Positions 24,154 to 34,159 of a stretch of 64,000 nt of DNA are shown here, one piece after another (positions within the stretch are counted from its first letter, which is position 1; each line of letters begins with the position of its first letter). Under the pieces are notes generated by a model, which searched no databases, had not been told where the DNA came from, and saw nothing but the letters and a program-made list of their open reading frames with translations. This DNA comes from Polynucleobacter campilacus (GTDB taxonomy: Bacteria > Pseudomonadota > Gammaproteobacteria > Burkholderiales > Burkholderiaceae). A program made the position numbers and the translations under genes. The stretch is from assembly GCF_002206625.1 (NCBI RefSeq), contig NZ_NGUP01000007.1, positions 1 to 64,000 on the forward strand. Direction: 5' to 3'.

Positions 24154-25455
24154 ATGCAACTACTCAATCTTGGTGTGAATCATCACACGGCTCCAATTGA
24201 TATTCGAGAGAGCGTTGCTATTTCTCCAGCAGATTTACAGGACTCCTTATTAGATCTTCGTAATTATTTAAAAGGCAGCCATTCTGAATTAATGCCAGAG
24301 GTTGCGATTTTATCTACGTGTAACCGTATGGAGATTTATTGTGCTGCCAATGATGTTTCTAATCCTGCACATCATCTAGAAGAGCGTGCTTTTGATTGGC
24401 TGACCTCTCAAAAGCGTTTGCAGGGCGATGCATTAAAGCCATATATCTATTCCGCGAAAGAGACGGATGCGGTCAAGCATGTGTTTAGAGTCAGCTGTGG
24501 AATGGACTCAATGGTATTGGGTGAGACTCAAATACTGGGTCAAATGAAAAAAGCGGTTGAATTCGCTGACCAAGCTGGCACATTAGGAACATACCTCAAG
24601 CCTTTATTCAATAAAACTTTTTCAGTTGCAAAAGCGGTCCGAGCAACAACAGATATTGGTACGCATTCAGTCTCCATGGCAGGGGCCTCAGTACGTTTAG
24701 CTGAAAGAATCTTTGGCGATCTTAAAGACTCCAAAATTTTGTTCATTGGTGCAGGTGAAATGATTCAATTGTGCGCCTCTCACTTTGCTGGTCGAAAGCC
24801 AAAACAGATTGCAATCAGTAATCGTACGGTTGATCGTGGCGATGAGATGGCAAAAGTATTTGCCGAAAAGGGTCTGCAAACAGATTCCTTTCCTTTGCAA
24901 TCCTTGCCAACGCGCTTGCATGATTTTGACGTGATCGTTTCCTGTACAGCAAGTTCATTGCCCATCATTGGTATGGGCATGATTAAAACTGCCCTGAAGG
25001 CCAGAAATAGCAGACCGATTGTGTTGATTGATTTGGCCGTACCGCGGGATATAGAGCCAGAGGTTCGATCTCTGAAAGATGCTTATCTTTATTCCGTCGA
25101 TGATTTGGGAAGTGTTGTGAATGAGGGTCGTAATATTCGTGAACTTTCGATGGCTGACGCTGAAACTATTATTGATAAAGGCGTGGGTGAATTTTTCCAG
25201 ACACTGCAAAAAAGAACGCTAGTGCCAATTATTCAATCGCTCCAAAATACCGCAGAGCGACTCAAAGAAATTGAATTAGAAAAAGCGGTGCGGCGCATTA
25301 AGCGGGGAGAAGATCCGGTTAAGGTCCTATCGATCATGGCTGAAGCCCTGGCTAATAAATTTATGCATGCACCGATCAATGCCTTGCAAAAATCACCCAA
25401 TAACGAGATTGAAGATTTCAAGCGAATTCTATCTAGTATTTATTCTCCAAAATAA
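24154..25455 (+). CDS. hemA: Glutamyl-tRNA reductase HemA
   Basis: HemA reduces glutamyl-tRNA to glutamate-1-semialdehyde, the entry to tetrapyrrole synthesis by the C5 pathway. The catalytic Cys56 is in [10 protein letters not shown]. The [11 protein letters not shown]-terminus, the [17 protein letters not shown] block and an NADPH-binding region beginning ILFIGAGEM are all present, with the dimerisation helices at the end. The length of 433 is normal. The PpsR operator in its promoter suggests a photosynthesis-dedicated gene; whether a second hemA exists elsewhere cannot be seen here. dxs follows after 14 bases. Confidence 0.96.
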   Translation: MQLLNLGVNHHTAPIDIRESVAISPADLQDSLLDLRNYLKGSHSELMPEVAILSTCNRMEIYCAANDVSNPAHHLEERAFDWLTSQKRLQGDALKPYIYSAKETDAVKHVFRVSCGMDSMVLGETQILGQMKKAVEFADQAGTLGTYLKPLFNKTFSVAKAVRATTDIGTHSVSMAGASVRLAERIFGDLKDSKILFIGAGEMIQLCASHFAGRKPKQIAISNRTVDRGDEMAKVFAEKGLQTDSFPLQSLPTRLHDFDVIVSCTASSLPIIGMGMIKTALKARNSRPIVLIDLAVPRDIEPEVRSLKDAYLYSVDDLGSVVNEGRNIRELSMADAETIIDKGVGEFFQTLQKRTLVPIIQSLQNTAERLKEIELEKAVRRIKRGEDPVKVLSIMAEALANKFMHAPINALQKSPNNEIEDFKRILSSIYSPK

Positions 25456-25469
25456 ATTCGGCGTTAACT

Positions 25470-27356
25470 ATGCTCCAGGCAACTAAAGTACTTCACACCA
25501 TTAACTCCTCACAGGATTTAAAACAGCTTGAGCAATCTGAGCTTGCCCAACTATCGGATGAATTGCGTGAATTCATTTTGCAGTCTGTTGCTAGCACTGG
25601 TGGTCACTTATCATCCAATCTAGGTACTGTTGAGCTCTCAATTGCGCTGCATTATGTTTTTGATACGCCAGAAGATCGGATTGTCTGGGATGTAGGACAT
25701 CAAAGTTACGCCCATAAAATTTTGACAGGGCGCAGAGAAATGATGCCAAGCTTGCGTCAGTTTGGTGGCTTATCTGGATTTCCAAAGCGCGCAGAAAGCC
25801 AATACGACGCTTTTGGTACAGCCCATTCCTCTACTAGTATTTCAGCCGCTCTTGGGATGGCAGTAGCTAGCAAGGTGAAGGGCGAAAAGCGCAATGTCAT
25901 CGCAGTCATTGGCGATGGCTCTATGAGCGCTGGTATGGCCTATGAAGGTTTAAATAATGCAGGGGTTGATAAATCCATTCCCTTAATCGTGATTTTGAAC
26001 GATAACGAAATGTCGATTTCTCCTGCGGTTGGAGCTCTGAATCGATATCTAGCTAAGCTGATTAGCGGTTCACTCTATGGAGCTACTAAAAAAGGTTTGG
26101 ATAAGATGCTTTCTTACACCCCTCCCTTAAGAGAGTTTGCGAAGAGACTGGAAGGTCATGCAAAAGGGATGATTGGTCCAGCTACTATTTTCGAAGAATT
26201 TGGTTTTGACTACTATGGCCCAATCGATGGTCATAATCTTGAGGATCTCATTATTACTCTTGAGAACCTGAAAAAGATTGCTCAGACTGATGGCCCACAA
26301 TTTTTGCATATCGTTACAAAAAAAGGCAAAGGCTATGAGAGGGCAGAGTTAAATCCCATTTCTTATCATGGGCCTGGAAAATTTAATCCTAGCGAAGGCC
26401 TGAAACCTTCTGCACCAGGTAAAAAAACCTATACCGAAGTCTTTGGCGAATGGCTTTGCGATATGGCCAAAGCAGATCAACGTCTTATTGGTATTACGCC
26501 AGCAATGCGTGAGGGCTCTGGCCTAGTTCAGTTTGAAGCTCAGTACCCCGATCGTTACTTTGATGTAGGTATCGCAGAGCAACATGCAGTGACTTTTGCG
26601 GCGGGTATTGCTTGTGAGGGTCTCAAGCCAGTAGTAGCGATCTACTCCACTTTTTTACAAAGGGGCTACGATCAACTCATACACGATGTGACCTTGCAGA
26701 ATTTACCGATTGTCTTCGCTATCGACCGAGCTGGTATGGTTGGTGCAGATGGGCCAACCCATGCAGGTGTATTTGATGTTGCCTTTCTGAGATGCTTGCC
26801 GAATGTCGTCTTAATGACGCCATCGAATCAAGAAGACTGCAGAAATATGCTCACGACGGCTTTTAGTTTGAATGGTCCTGCTGTGGTGCGCTACCCCCGC
26901 GGTTCTGGAGTAGGCCCAGAGGCATCTCAAAAACTAGAGACCATCCCAGTTGGCAAAGGCGTGATTGTTCGCAAAGTAAAAAATGCACAAGCCCAAGGTA
27001 AAAAGATTGCGTTTGTTTGTTTTGGTCCATTGGTCTATAACGCACTAGAGGTCGCAGAGGAGCTTGATGCTACTGTTGCTGATATGCGCTTTGTAAAACC
27101 ATTAGATGAGCAATTGCTATTAGATCTTGCCAATACTCATGATGCTTTGGTCTTTATTGAAGACAGCGCAACTCAAGGAGGGGCGGGTAGTGCCTGCCTG
27201 GAAGCGCTATCAACGCACAAGATTCAGATACCGACTCTGCAGATTGGTTTGCCTGATGAGTATGTAGAGCATGGTGATATCAATGTGCTCTTAGATTTAT
27301 ATGGACTGTCTCCCAAGAAAATCCTAGCCAAAGTGCGGGATCATTTTCAGATATAG
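25470..27356 (+). CDS. dxs: 1-deoxy-D-xylulose-5-phosphate synthase Dxs
   Basis: Dxs makes DXP from pyruvate and glyceraldehyde-3-phosphate, the first step of the MEP isoprenoid pathway that supplies carotenoids and the phytyl tail. Thiamine-diphosphate motif [18 protein letters not shown] lies at about residues 148-165. The His of YAHKILTGR, the catalytic Glu in [10 protein letters not shown] and the RYPRGSG block are present. At 628 residues it is full length. It forms an operon with hemA, coupling both pigment precursor pathways to one PpsR-type promoter. Confidence 0.97.
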   Translation: MLQATKVLHTINSSQDLKQLEQSELAQLSDELREFILQSVASTGGHLSSNLGTVELSIALHYVFDTPEDRIVWDVGHQSYAHKILTGRREMMPSLRQFGGLSGFPKRAESQYDAFGTAHSSTSISAALGMAVASKVKGEKRNVIAVIGDGSMSAGMAYEGLNNAGVDKSIPLIVILNDNEMSISPAVGALNRYLAKLISGSLYGATKKGLDKMLSYTPPLREFAKRLEGHAKGMIGPATIFEEFGFDYYGPIDGHNLEDLIITLENLKKIAQTDGPQFLHIVTKKGKGYERAELNPISYHGPGKFNPSEGLKPSAPGKKTYTEVFGEWLCDMAKADQRLIGITPAMREGSGLVQFEAQYPDRYFDVGIAEQHAVTFAAGIACEGLKPVVAIYSTFLQRGYDQLIHDVTLQNLPIVFAIDRAGMVGADGPTHAGVFDVAFLRCLPNVVLMTPSNQEDCRNMLTTAFSLNGPAVVRYPRGSGVGPEASQKLETIPVGKGVIVRKVKNAQAQGKKIAFVCFGPLVYNALEVAEELDATVADMRFVKPLDEQLLLDLANTHDALVFIEDSATQGGAGSACLEALSTHKIQIPTLQIGLPDEYVEHGDINVLLDLYGLSPKKILAKVRDHFQI

Positions 27357-27367
27357 GCACCTCATTT

Positions 27368-27508
27368 ATGTTTAAGAAAGAAAAAAATCAGACGCAACTA
27401 CTGTCAAAAGAGGCAAAGTGGCAATATATCGGTAAACCAGTTCTGATCATCTTTGGCACTCTGAACATATTCATTCTCATTTTTTTCTTTATCTACTATT
27501 ACATTTAA
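27368..27508 (+). CDS. Small single-span membrane protein (46 aa)
   Basis: A 46-codon ORF not in the track, starting 11 bases after dxs. The product has a Lys/Gln-rich N-terminus (MFKKEKNQTQ) and one hydrophobic helix rich in Ile, Phe and Tyr up to the C-terminus. No strong ribosome site is visible, so translation depends on coupling to dxs. Function unknown. Confidence 0.45.
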   Translation: MFKKEKNQTQLLSKEAKWQYIGKPVLIIFGTLNIFILIFFFIYYYI

Positions 27509-27559
27509 ACGCTCAATTTTCAGAACCCTATACGGCACCGCTACCTTTGAAGGAAATTG

Positions 27560-28033
27560 ATGTTGAATAAAAAAATGGCCATGCCATTAGCCTGGGGTTT
27601 AACAGTAGCGATTCTGGGTGGCTTGGCAACGGATTTGGGACCTTGGTATCAAGCCCTAAAAGAACCTTTTTGGAAACCGCCTGACGCAGCATTTGGCCCA
27701 ATCTGGTCCATCATTTTTATTTTGTCTGGTATGGCTTGGGTGGCCGTAAAGCACTTGGCCTCTAATGCCGCATTTCTTCGTCGTCTAACATTTTTATTTT
27801 GGCTTAATGCTTTTCTGAACTTGCTATGGAGTATTTTGTATTTCCGCTTTCAAAGGCCAGACTGGTCTTTGTACGAGGCAGTGCTTTTATGGCTTTCAGT
27901 TCTCGCAATCTTTTTGACAATACGCAAAGTTTCTACTAAATATAGTCTTTACATCCTGCCATATCTCATCTGGGTCAGTATTGCGATTGTCTTGAATTGG
28001 GATACTGTGCGACTCAATGGGCCCTTCGGATAA
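27560..28033 (+). CDS. tspO: TspO/MBR family protein (tryptophan-rich sensory protein)
   Basis: TspO is a five-helix outer or cytoplasmic membrane protein that binds tetrapyrroles and, in Rhodobacter, negatively affects photosynthesis gene expression. The family motifs are visible: WYQALKEPFWKPPDAAFGPIWS, the LNLLWSILYF helix and RPDWSLYEAVLLWLSV. The track ORF starts at TTG 27557; ATG 27560 with AAGGAAA upstream is preferred (157 residues). It lies behind hemA-dxs, which fits a role tied to tetrapyrrole supply. Confidence 0.95.
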   Translation: MLNKKMAMPLAWGLTVAILGGLATDLGPWYQALKEPFWKPPDAAFGPIWSIIFILSGMAWVAVKHLASNAAFLRRLTFLFWLNAFLNLLWSILYFRFQRPDWSLYEAVLLWLSVLAIFLTIRKVSTKYSLYILPYLIWVSIAIVLNWDTVRLNGPFG

Positions 28034-28048
28034 AAGGCTCACACGCCC

Positions 28049-28240
28049 TTAATACTGCTTCCAAATGGCAAAGATAGCGGCAATCAAAATAAGCCCATAC
28101 AAGCAGGCATAAATTTTGAAATCTTTCAGAATGACTGCAGGGGCTAATTTTTTATATTTCCAGAGGTAGTAGTGAAAAACGATTGGTGAAATCAAAATCA
28201 CACCAAATTCAACTATCAGCTCGAGCATGACACCTGTCAT
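28049..28240 (-). CDS. Small two-span membrane protein (63 aa)
   Basis: The 63-residue product has two helices (about 5-25 and 42-60) joined by a basic loop (WKYKKLAP). The ATG at 28240 directly abuts the stop of the upstream ORF; a second in-frame ATG is at 28228. It converges with tspO. No family recognised. Confidence 0.55.
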   Translation of the reverse strand: MTGVMLELIVEFGVILISPIVFHYYLWKYKKLAPAVILKDFKIYACLYGLILIAAIFAIWKQY

Positions 28241-28390
28241 TTATTGGATGAATTTATTCTTAGAAAATACCAATACGGCTACGCTGACTATGCCTATGAA
28301 AAACAAAAGAAGTGCTCCCGTTTTGACAAAAACGATGAATCCCAAGAGTGCAAGACCAAATGCAATTAATCCTAATTTATCTCTAGACAT
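28241..28390 (-). CDS. Small membrane protein (49 aa)
   Basis: A 49-codon ORF not in the track. The product starts MSRDKLGLIAFG and consists largely of two closely spaced hydrophobic helices with a basic end KNKFIQ. An AAGGGAAATA stretch precedes the ATG. It is contiguous with the 63-residue ORF, making a two-gene leftward unit. Function unknown. Confidence 0.5.
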   Translation of the reverse strand: MSRDKLGLIAFGLALLGFIVFVKTGALLLFFIGIVSVAVLVFSKNKFIQ

Positions 28391-28476
28391 TTATTTCCCT
28401 TGATTTAAACAAGCCCTCTGCTAAATAGGGGGTCATCTGTATAAAACTATACCAATGTTTGACTCTGTATTGGGGG

Positions 28477-28578
28477 GTGGATGAGCCAAACCCCCGGCAC
28501 TGGCAGAAATTGGGTTTGGCTGCTTCGTTCCCGACCTGACCAGGTTATCCAACCCACCATGCGGGGAGGCCCATCCAC
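28477..28578 (-). ncRNA. ffs: Signal recognition particle 4.5S RNA
   Basis: On the minus strand the universally conserved SRP RNA tip is present: CCTGGTCAGGTCGGGAACGA followed by AGCAGCC. It is flanked by arms that pair (GTGGATGGGCCTCCCC with GGGGGTTTGGCTCATCCAC) to give the long 4.5S hairpin. The ends are estimated from the limit of pairing. Its location just upstream of dnaX, divergently oriented, is common in betaproteobacteria. Confidence 0.95.
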
Positions 28579-28607
28579 TTCCATTTTAGCTTGTTAGAAT
28601 GTAAGAC

Positions 28608-30258
28608 ATGACAGCATTGGCATTAGCCCGTTCGTGGCGCCCTAAAACATTCTCTGAGCTAGTAGGACAGGACCATGTGGTTAAGGCTTTAACCCATGCC
28701 TTGGATCAGGGTCGCCTGCATCATGCCTGGCTCTTTACAGGTACTCGTGGGGTAGGTAAGACCACCATTGCACGCATTATGGCCAAAGCCCTCAATTGCA
28801 CAGGTGCAGATGGTTCAGGCAAGATGACTTCAGAGCCTTGCGGAAAATGCCCAGCCTGCATGGAAATTGATGCTGGTCGTTTTGTTGACTATATAGAGAT
28901 GGATGCAGCAAGTAATCGCGGGGTTGACGATATTGCTGCTCTATTAGAGAAAGCAGCCTACGCACCAAGCAATGCTCGTTACAAGGTCTACATGATTGAC
29001 GAGGTGCATATGCTCACCAATCATGCCTTTAATGCCATGCTCAAAACTCTGGAAGAACCTCCAGAACACGTCAAATTTATTCTAGCCACTACTGACCCAC
29101 AAAAGATCCCCGTCACGATTTTGTCTCGTTGCTTGCAGTTCAACCTCAAGCAAATGCCTGTACCTCTGATCGTTGAGCATTTAGAAAAAGTGCTTGCAGC
29201 AGAAAAGGTGGCTTACGAAGTCAACGCATTGCGTGTCTTGGCTAAAGCAGCTCAAGGTTCCATGCGTGATGCTCTGTCATTAACTGATCAAGCGATTGCT
29301 TATGCGGCAGGCAAAGTGACTGAAGAATCGATACGCAACATGCTTGGCACATTAGACGATGCTTATCTCATTCGTATTTTAGATTGCTTAATTGCAAAAG
29401 ACGGCGCCAGCCTGTTAGCAGTTGCAAACGAAATGGGTGAGCGCAGCATGTCTTTCTCATTAGCATTGCAAGATCTCTCTAGTCTGCTACAAAAGATTGC
29501 AGCAGCCCAAGTGGTTCCAGAGTCCGTACTAGAGGATTGGCCAGAGGCAAGTGAGATTCGTCGCTTAGCTACCCAACTCACCAAAGAAGAGGCGCAACTC
29601 TTCTACCAAATCACCATTACTAGCCGTCCCGATCTATCACTTGCACCGGATGAGCAAACTGGCTTTGCCATGACGCTCTTGCGGATGTTGGCATTTCGTC
29701 CAGGGAGCAGTGGGGGTAGTGGGGGGGCAAGCTCCAGCGCCATCAGCCCCACCAGTCGCTGGTGCGCCACGCCCAGCTCCAGCAGCAAAAACAGTAGTGC
29801 CCACAGCAGCAGCTGTAGCAACACCAATGGCAACAAAGCCAATTACTGCAGCATCTCCTATAGGTGATGCTGCAAATCCTCCAGACTGGCATAGCTTAAT
29901 GCGCCAATTGCCCGTGAAGGGCATGGTTCAACAGTTAGCATTTCAGACCGAGCTACAGAACTGGAAAGATTCTGCAGCAGGTGTAAAAGCAACGATCGTG
30001 ACACCAATGCCACAGCTAGCTTCAGAAGCTTCTGTTGCAAGATTGGCCGATGCACTGACGGCTCACTTTGGTAAGAGTGTCAAGATCGTGATTGAAAAAG
30101 GTGAAGTAGAGGGCAAGACTGTTGCTAAGGTTGATGCCCAGATTCATCAAGAGAAAAGAATGAATGCCGAGCAAATGATTGCGGCCGATCCTTTTATTCA
30201 GCAATTAGAAAAAGAGTTTGGCGCCAAAGTGGTTGGTGGCTCTGTGAAACCCCATTAA
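28608..30258 (+). CDS. dnaX: DNA polymerase III tau/gamma subunit DnaX, frame broken at a G7 run
   Basis: DnaX is the clamp-loader ATPase. The first frame (28608-29867, 419 aa) holds the P-loop GTRGVGKTT, the four-Cys zinc module CTGADG...CGKCPAC, the DEVHML Walker B and domain III. The tau C-terminal part (PDWHSLMRQL...) is in another frame, open as 29710-30258. The frames join properly if one G of the G7 run at 29721-29727 is skipped, giving 549 residues. The unshifted product is close in length to E. coli gamma (431 aa). So this may be productive slippage making gamma and tau, or a sequence error. ybaB and recR follow in the usual order. Confidence 0.9.
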
Positions 30259-30298
30259 TTTAAATTCACTAATAAATAAGCATTAAGGAAAAGAAGCG

Positions 30299-30622
30299 AT
30301 GATGAAAGGTGGACTTGCTGGCCTCATGAAACAGGCCCAGCAGATGCAAGAGAAGATGAAGCTAGCGCAAGAGCAGTTGGCTGCGCTAGAGGTCACTGGC
30401 CAAGCAGCTGGTGGCCTAGTTAAAGTTACCATCTCTGGCAAATACGAACTCAAGCGTGTGCAAATTGATCCAGGTGCAATGGACGACCGTGAAATGTTGG
30501 AGGACTTGGTTGTAACTGCTTACACAGAAGCATTCAAACAAGTAGAAGCAGCCAGCGCACAAATGATGTCTGGTGCTACCGCTGGAATGCCAATGCCTCC
30601 AGGCTTTAAGCTTCCTTTCTAA
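30299..30622 (+). CDS. ybaB: YbaB/EbfC nucleoid-associated protein
   Basis: A small DNA-binding protein of the YbaB/EbfC family. The 107-residue sequence has the Met/Gln-rich first helix [20 protein letters not shown] and the family core [27 protein letters not shown] precedes two adjacent ATGs (30299 and 30302). The dnaX-ybaB-recR order is conserved in many proteobacteria and links it to DNA recombination and repair. Confidence 0.95.
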   Translation: MMKGGLAGLMKQAQQMQEKMKLAQEQLAALEVTGQAAGGLVKVTISGKYELKRVQIDPGAMDDREMLEDLVVTAYTEAFKQVEAASAQMMSGATAGMPMPPGFKLPF

Positions 30623-30632
30623 ATCATCATTC

Positions 30633-31247
30633 ATGGCACGCATAGAAGCACCTGCTGATGCACTTGGTCGTTTGATCGAGGCATTGCGTGTGCTCCCCGG
30701 AGTGGGCCCCAAGTCTGCTCAGCGGATGGCATTCTATCTTTTGCAGCATGATCGCAATGGTGCTGCAGTACTTGCTCAGTCCCTGGGTGAGGCAGTGCAA
30801 ACGGTGGGGCACTGCGCTCGTTGTAATACTTTTTCTGAAACTCAAATCTGCATCACTTGTGGAGATGAGCGCCGCGATCCATCCTTGTTATGCATCGTAG
30901 AAACACCCGCTGATCAAGTGATGGTAGAGCAGACCTTAAGTTTCAAAGGCAATTACTTTGTATTGATGGGCCGTCTTTCGCCACTCGATGGCATGGGCCC
31001 CAATGAAATTCATTTTGATCGCTTACTGGCTCGTATTGAGAATCCAGATACTAACGTGCCCATTCGGGAAGTAGTGCTAGCGACAAACTTCACTAGTGAA
31101 GGTGAGGCTACTGCCCATTACATCGGCGAAGTACTCAAAGCCAAAGGCATTAAAGTCACACGCATTGCTAGAGGTATTCCAGTAGGCGGGGAGTTAGAGT
31201 ACGTTGATGCAGGCACGTTAGCTAGAGCCTTGATGGATCGCCGCTAG
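30633..31247 (+). CDS. recR: Recombination protein RecR
   Basis: RecR acts with RecO and RecF to load RecA at gaps. The N-terminal helix-hairpin-helix [17 protein letters not shown], a four-Cys zinc finger ([16 protein letters not shown], about 57-72) and the TOPRIM domain starting [12 protein letters not shown] are present. The track ORF starts at 30573 inside ybaB; ATG 30633 gives 204 residues, the normal family length. It is separated from ybaB by 10 bases. Confidence 0.95.
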   Translation: MARIEAPADALGRLIEALRVLPGVGPKSAQRMAFYLLQHDRNGAAVLAQSLGEAVQTVGHCARCNTFSETQICITCGDERRDPSLLCIVETPADQVMVEQTLSFKGNYFVLMGRLSPLDGMGPNEIHFDRLLARIENPDTNVPIREVVLATNFTSEGEATAHYIGEVLKAKGIKVTRIARGIPVGGELEYVDAGTLARALMDRR

Positions 31248-31383
31248 TCCACACAAGTTCGAAGCTTTAAGCTCTCTCTGCCCCATTTCCTCCACTTATA
31301 GGGGAACTACTTAATTACCTGCTGGAATAGATAGGATAGAGTGAACCCATTATAAGAAAGTAGTTCAATCAGGGAGATGGATC

Positions 31384-32367
31384 ATGGGTAAATTTCAATC
31401 AAGCAAAATTTTGGTAGCTGGCCTAATGAGTGCTGGCTTAATATTGACTTCCAATATTACCCAGGCACAAGTAGGTTTTCCGCCACCACCTCCTAAAGTG
31501 AGTCCTGCAGCTGGCGTGATTGATATGCATGTGCATCCCGATCCAGATGTCTTTGGCCGATCCTTAACGGATTATGAATTAGCCACTATTGCTCGTCGTA
31601 AAGGGATGCGCGGTATTGTGATTAAGAATCATGTGGTCACAACGAATGCTCGAGCTGCATTAGTAATGCAACAGGTTCCTGGCATTGAAGTATGGGGAGG
31701 AATTGTTCTTAACAAGTCTGTAGGTGGTGTAAATCCTGCAGCTGTAGAGTGGATGCATCGTATGTCTGGCGGTCGCGGAAAAGTAGTTTGGTTGCCGACT
31801 TTTGATTCGGATATGCATGTCAAGACTTTGGTAGATAAAAATCAATCAGGAATTGTGGTTGCGCCAAATGGCCAAGTCACACCAGAGTTGGAGCAGGTGC
31901 TAAAGATCATTGCTCGCGAAGATTTGATCCTAGCTACCGGCCATATTTCTGCGGATGAAGTAGTTACGGTCGTCAAGCGCGCAAAAGAATTGGGCGTGAA
32001 GAATATTTTGATCACGCATGGATTGACTAACATACCAGGCTTATCTTTCGAGCAAGCCAAGCAAGTTACTGCAATGGGCGCATATATTGAAATTTGCTAT
32101 TTACAATTTATGACTGGTCCTTCAGCGCAGTACAAATGGATGACCCATTGGGAAAAAGTGGATGCAACCGTGGTTGCTAAAGCTGTTAAGGAAATTGGCG
32201 CAGACCATTTAGTGCTTTCAACCGATTTAGGTCAACAAGGCATGATGACTCCACCAGATGGTGTTGAGAATCAAATCGCAGCAGTTAAGGCGGCAGGTGT
32301 ATCGCAAGCTGATATCGATAAGATGATGAAAAAGAACCCAGCCAAATTGTTGGGTCTAAAAGACTAA
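31384..32367 (+). CDS. Secreted metal-dependent amidohydrolase-like protein
   Basis: The 327-residue protein has a cleavable signal peptide (AGLILTSNITQAQA-like end ITQAQ) and an amidohydrolase TIM-barrel pattern: the metal motif DMHVHPD at about residues 47-53, VIKNH, ATGHIS, LITHG and LSTDLG carrying the later His and Asp ligands. It resembles uncharacterised members (DUF6282 type) often found near uptake genes in Burkholderiales. The substrate is unknown. A GGGAG site precedes the ATG. The next gene is a porin on the same strand, with 190 bases between. Confidence 0.8.
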   Translation: MGKFQSSKILVAGLMSAGLILTSNITQAQVGFPPPPPKVSPAAGVIDMHVHPDPDVFGRSLTDYELATIARRKGMRGIVIKNHVVTTNARAALVMQQVPGIEVWGGIVLNKSVGGVNPAAVEWMHRMSGGRGKVVWLPTFDSDMHVKTLVDKNQSGIVVAPNGQVTPELEQVLKIIAREDLILATGHISADEVVTVVKRAKELGVKNILITHGLTNIPGLSFEQAKQVTAMGAYIEICYLQFMTGPSAQYKWMTHWEKVDATVVAKAVKEIGADHLVLSTDLGQQGMMTPPDGVENQIAAVKAAGVSQADIDKMMKKNPAKLLGLKD

Positions 32368-32557
32368 GGCGCATTTCTTCCCCGAATCATTGCGTTTTTG
32401 TCATGTCTACGACATAAAGACTAGGTAAATTCCCCCTTTTTGGGGATAATTTGGGCCTGCACCACCCTTGGGCTTCAATCTCAAGCTGTGTTTGCCTAGT
32501 TTTTCCTATCGGCATGTTGCTATTGCATTGCACTGGCATCCCAATTAGAAATTGTGA

Positions 32558-33973
32558 ATGACCCGCAAGTTTTATACCCTCTTCCTGTTAAGCATTGTTT
32601 GCACTTTTCTGGGCGCTTCTGCAGTTGCGCAGAAGGCAGGGTCTGGCTCCGATCAAATTGCTAGCTTTGCATCACCAATTCAAGATTTACCAACAGAGGG
32701 TGAGTTCTTGGGTTTACCGGTGAACATACACGGTCAGACCACATACATTAACCAGCGCTATAACAATTTCACATCAAGCTACTCAGGCAAGAATAGTCTA
32801 GCTGCTCAGAACTCGATGAGTTATACCTGGTCAGGAACATTATTTTTTGGTGCTCGTGTTGCGCCAAATACGGATGTGTATTTCAATCCAGAAGTGGTTT
32901 CTGGTGTGCCATTTTCAGGCTTGGTTGGCTTGGGCGGCTTTACCAATGGCGAGGCAACAAAAGCCGGTGGCTTAAACGCTAAATTTTACTCTGCCAGAGC
33001 ATTTATGCGACACACGATTAATCAAGAGGGCGATAAAGTTGTTCTTGAGAATGAGGCTAATCAAATTACGCAAACGGTGAGTAGTAATCGCGTCGTGGTG
33101 ACTGCTGGCCAGTTTTCTACTTTAGATATTTTCGATGACAGCCGTTATGCAAAAGACCCCCGCGTCCAGTTCATGAACTGGGGCAATATGACTTATCTAG
33201 CTTATGACTACGCTGCCGACGCACGTGGCTACAGCACTGGATTAGCAGGCGAGTGGTACCTCGACCATTGGGTATTGAGAGCTTCTCGTATGCTGGCCCC
33301 AAAGAACCCCAATGGCCGTGATCTCAATTGGCAAATTTTTAATACTTATGGCGATCAATTTGAGGTTGAGCGCCAACATCATATCGGCAAACTTCCTGGC
33401 AAGGTGAGCGTGCTTGCTTATCGCAACAAAATGATCTTGGCGAGATTTAGTGATGCAACTAATTATGTGCTCACCAATAATGCACAAGGCACACAAGCAA
33501 TTAATAATGTCCGTACTAATTATCAATACAAAACAGGTGTGGGTGTTCATGGGGAGCAGGCCTTAACTGATGACCTCGGTATCTATGCTCGTGCATTTAC
33601 CTCCGATGGTCGCACTGAAACCATGTCTTTCACAGAGGCAGATAACTCAGTCTCTGTTGGTATGGGCATGAATGGCACAAGTTGGGCGCGTCCACACGAC
33701 AGCATTGGCATTTCAATGATGCAAAACGGCCTATCCAGTTATCGCCGCTCATACTTACAAGCTGGAGGGGTGTCTTACTTTATTGGTGACTATGCTGGCC
33801 CTGGCCAGACAATTTCTTATCGTCCTGAACGGGTAGGCGAGGTGTATTACAACGCTAACGTTGTTAAGAATGTCCTGGCGGGCTTGAACTTTCAGCACAT
33901 CAATAATCCCGCTTACAACGCAGCCCGTGGCCCAGTAAACATCATCTCTTTTAGGATTCATGCTGAGTTTTAA
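32558..33973 (+). CDS. Outer membrane porin, carbohydrate-selective OprB-like
   Basis: The 471-residue protein begins with a signal peptide ending SAVAQ and continues as alternating amphipathic beta-strands ending with an aromatic C-terminal residue (FRIHAEF), the sorting signal of outer membrane barrels. The segments NIHGQTTYINQRYNNF, an AGQFSTLDIFDD strand, and the late GGVSYFIGDYAGPGQ resemble OprB/carbohydrate porins. The substrate cannot be inferred. The 190-base gap before it has a small palindrome (ATGTC-tac-GACAT) and no clear promoter. Confidence 0.8.
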   Translation: MTRKFYTLFLLSIVCTFLGASAVAQKAGSGSDQIASFASPIQDLPTEGEFLGLPVNIHGQTTYINQRYNNFTSSYSGKNSLAAQNSMSYTWSGTLFFGARVAPNTDVYFNPEVVSGVPFSGLVGLGGFTNGEATKAGGLNAKFYSARAFMRHTINQEGDKVVLENEANQITQTVSSNRVVVTAGQFSTLDIFDDSRYAKDPRVQFMNWGNMTYLAYDYAADARGYSTGLAGEWYLDHWVLRASRMLAPKNPNGRDLNWQIFNTYGDQFEVERQHHIGKLPGKVSVLAYRNKMILARFSDATNYVLTNNAQGTQAINNVRTNYQYKTGVGVHGEQALTDDLGIYARAFTSDGRTETMSFTEADNSVSVGMGMNGTSWARPHDSIGISMMQNGLSSYRRSYLQAGGVSYFIGDYAGPGQTISYRPERVGEVYYNANVVKNVLAGLNFQHINNPAYNAARGPVNIISFRIHAEF

Positions 33974-34060
33974 AGGCTCTAGTGGTCTAGTTTTTCATTA
34001 TTATCTTTAGAATCAATAAGATAGAGATTGTCAATAATTAGACTTTTGGCTTTTGTCACC

Positions 34061-34118
34061 TATAATCGATAAAACCCCCTGAAATGGGTATTTGTAAGAT
34101 CTCAATCTGCTTCAGGGG
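34061..34118 (+). promoter_or_regulatory. Promoter -10 and 5' hairpin of the RND efflux operon
   Basis: A consensus -10 box TATAAT lies at 34061-34066, with no good -35. About ten bases on, CCCCTGAA (34076-34083) and TTCAGGGG (34111-34118) form a perfect 8-base inverted repeat with a 27-base loop. If the start site is where the -10 predicts, the mRNA begins with this stem. It lies 42 bases upstream of the first gene. Confidence 0.5.
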
Positions 34119-34159
34119 CTATAAAAACAGCATTTTATTGATTTAGAGGGCAGCTGAAT

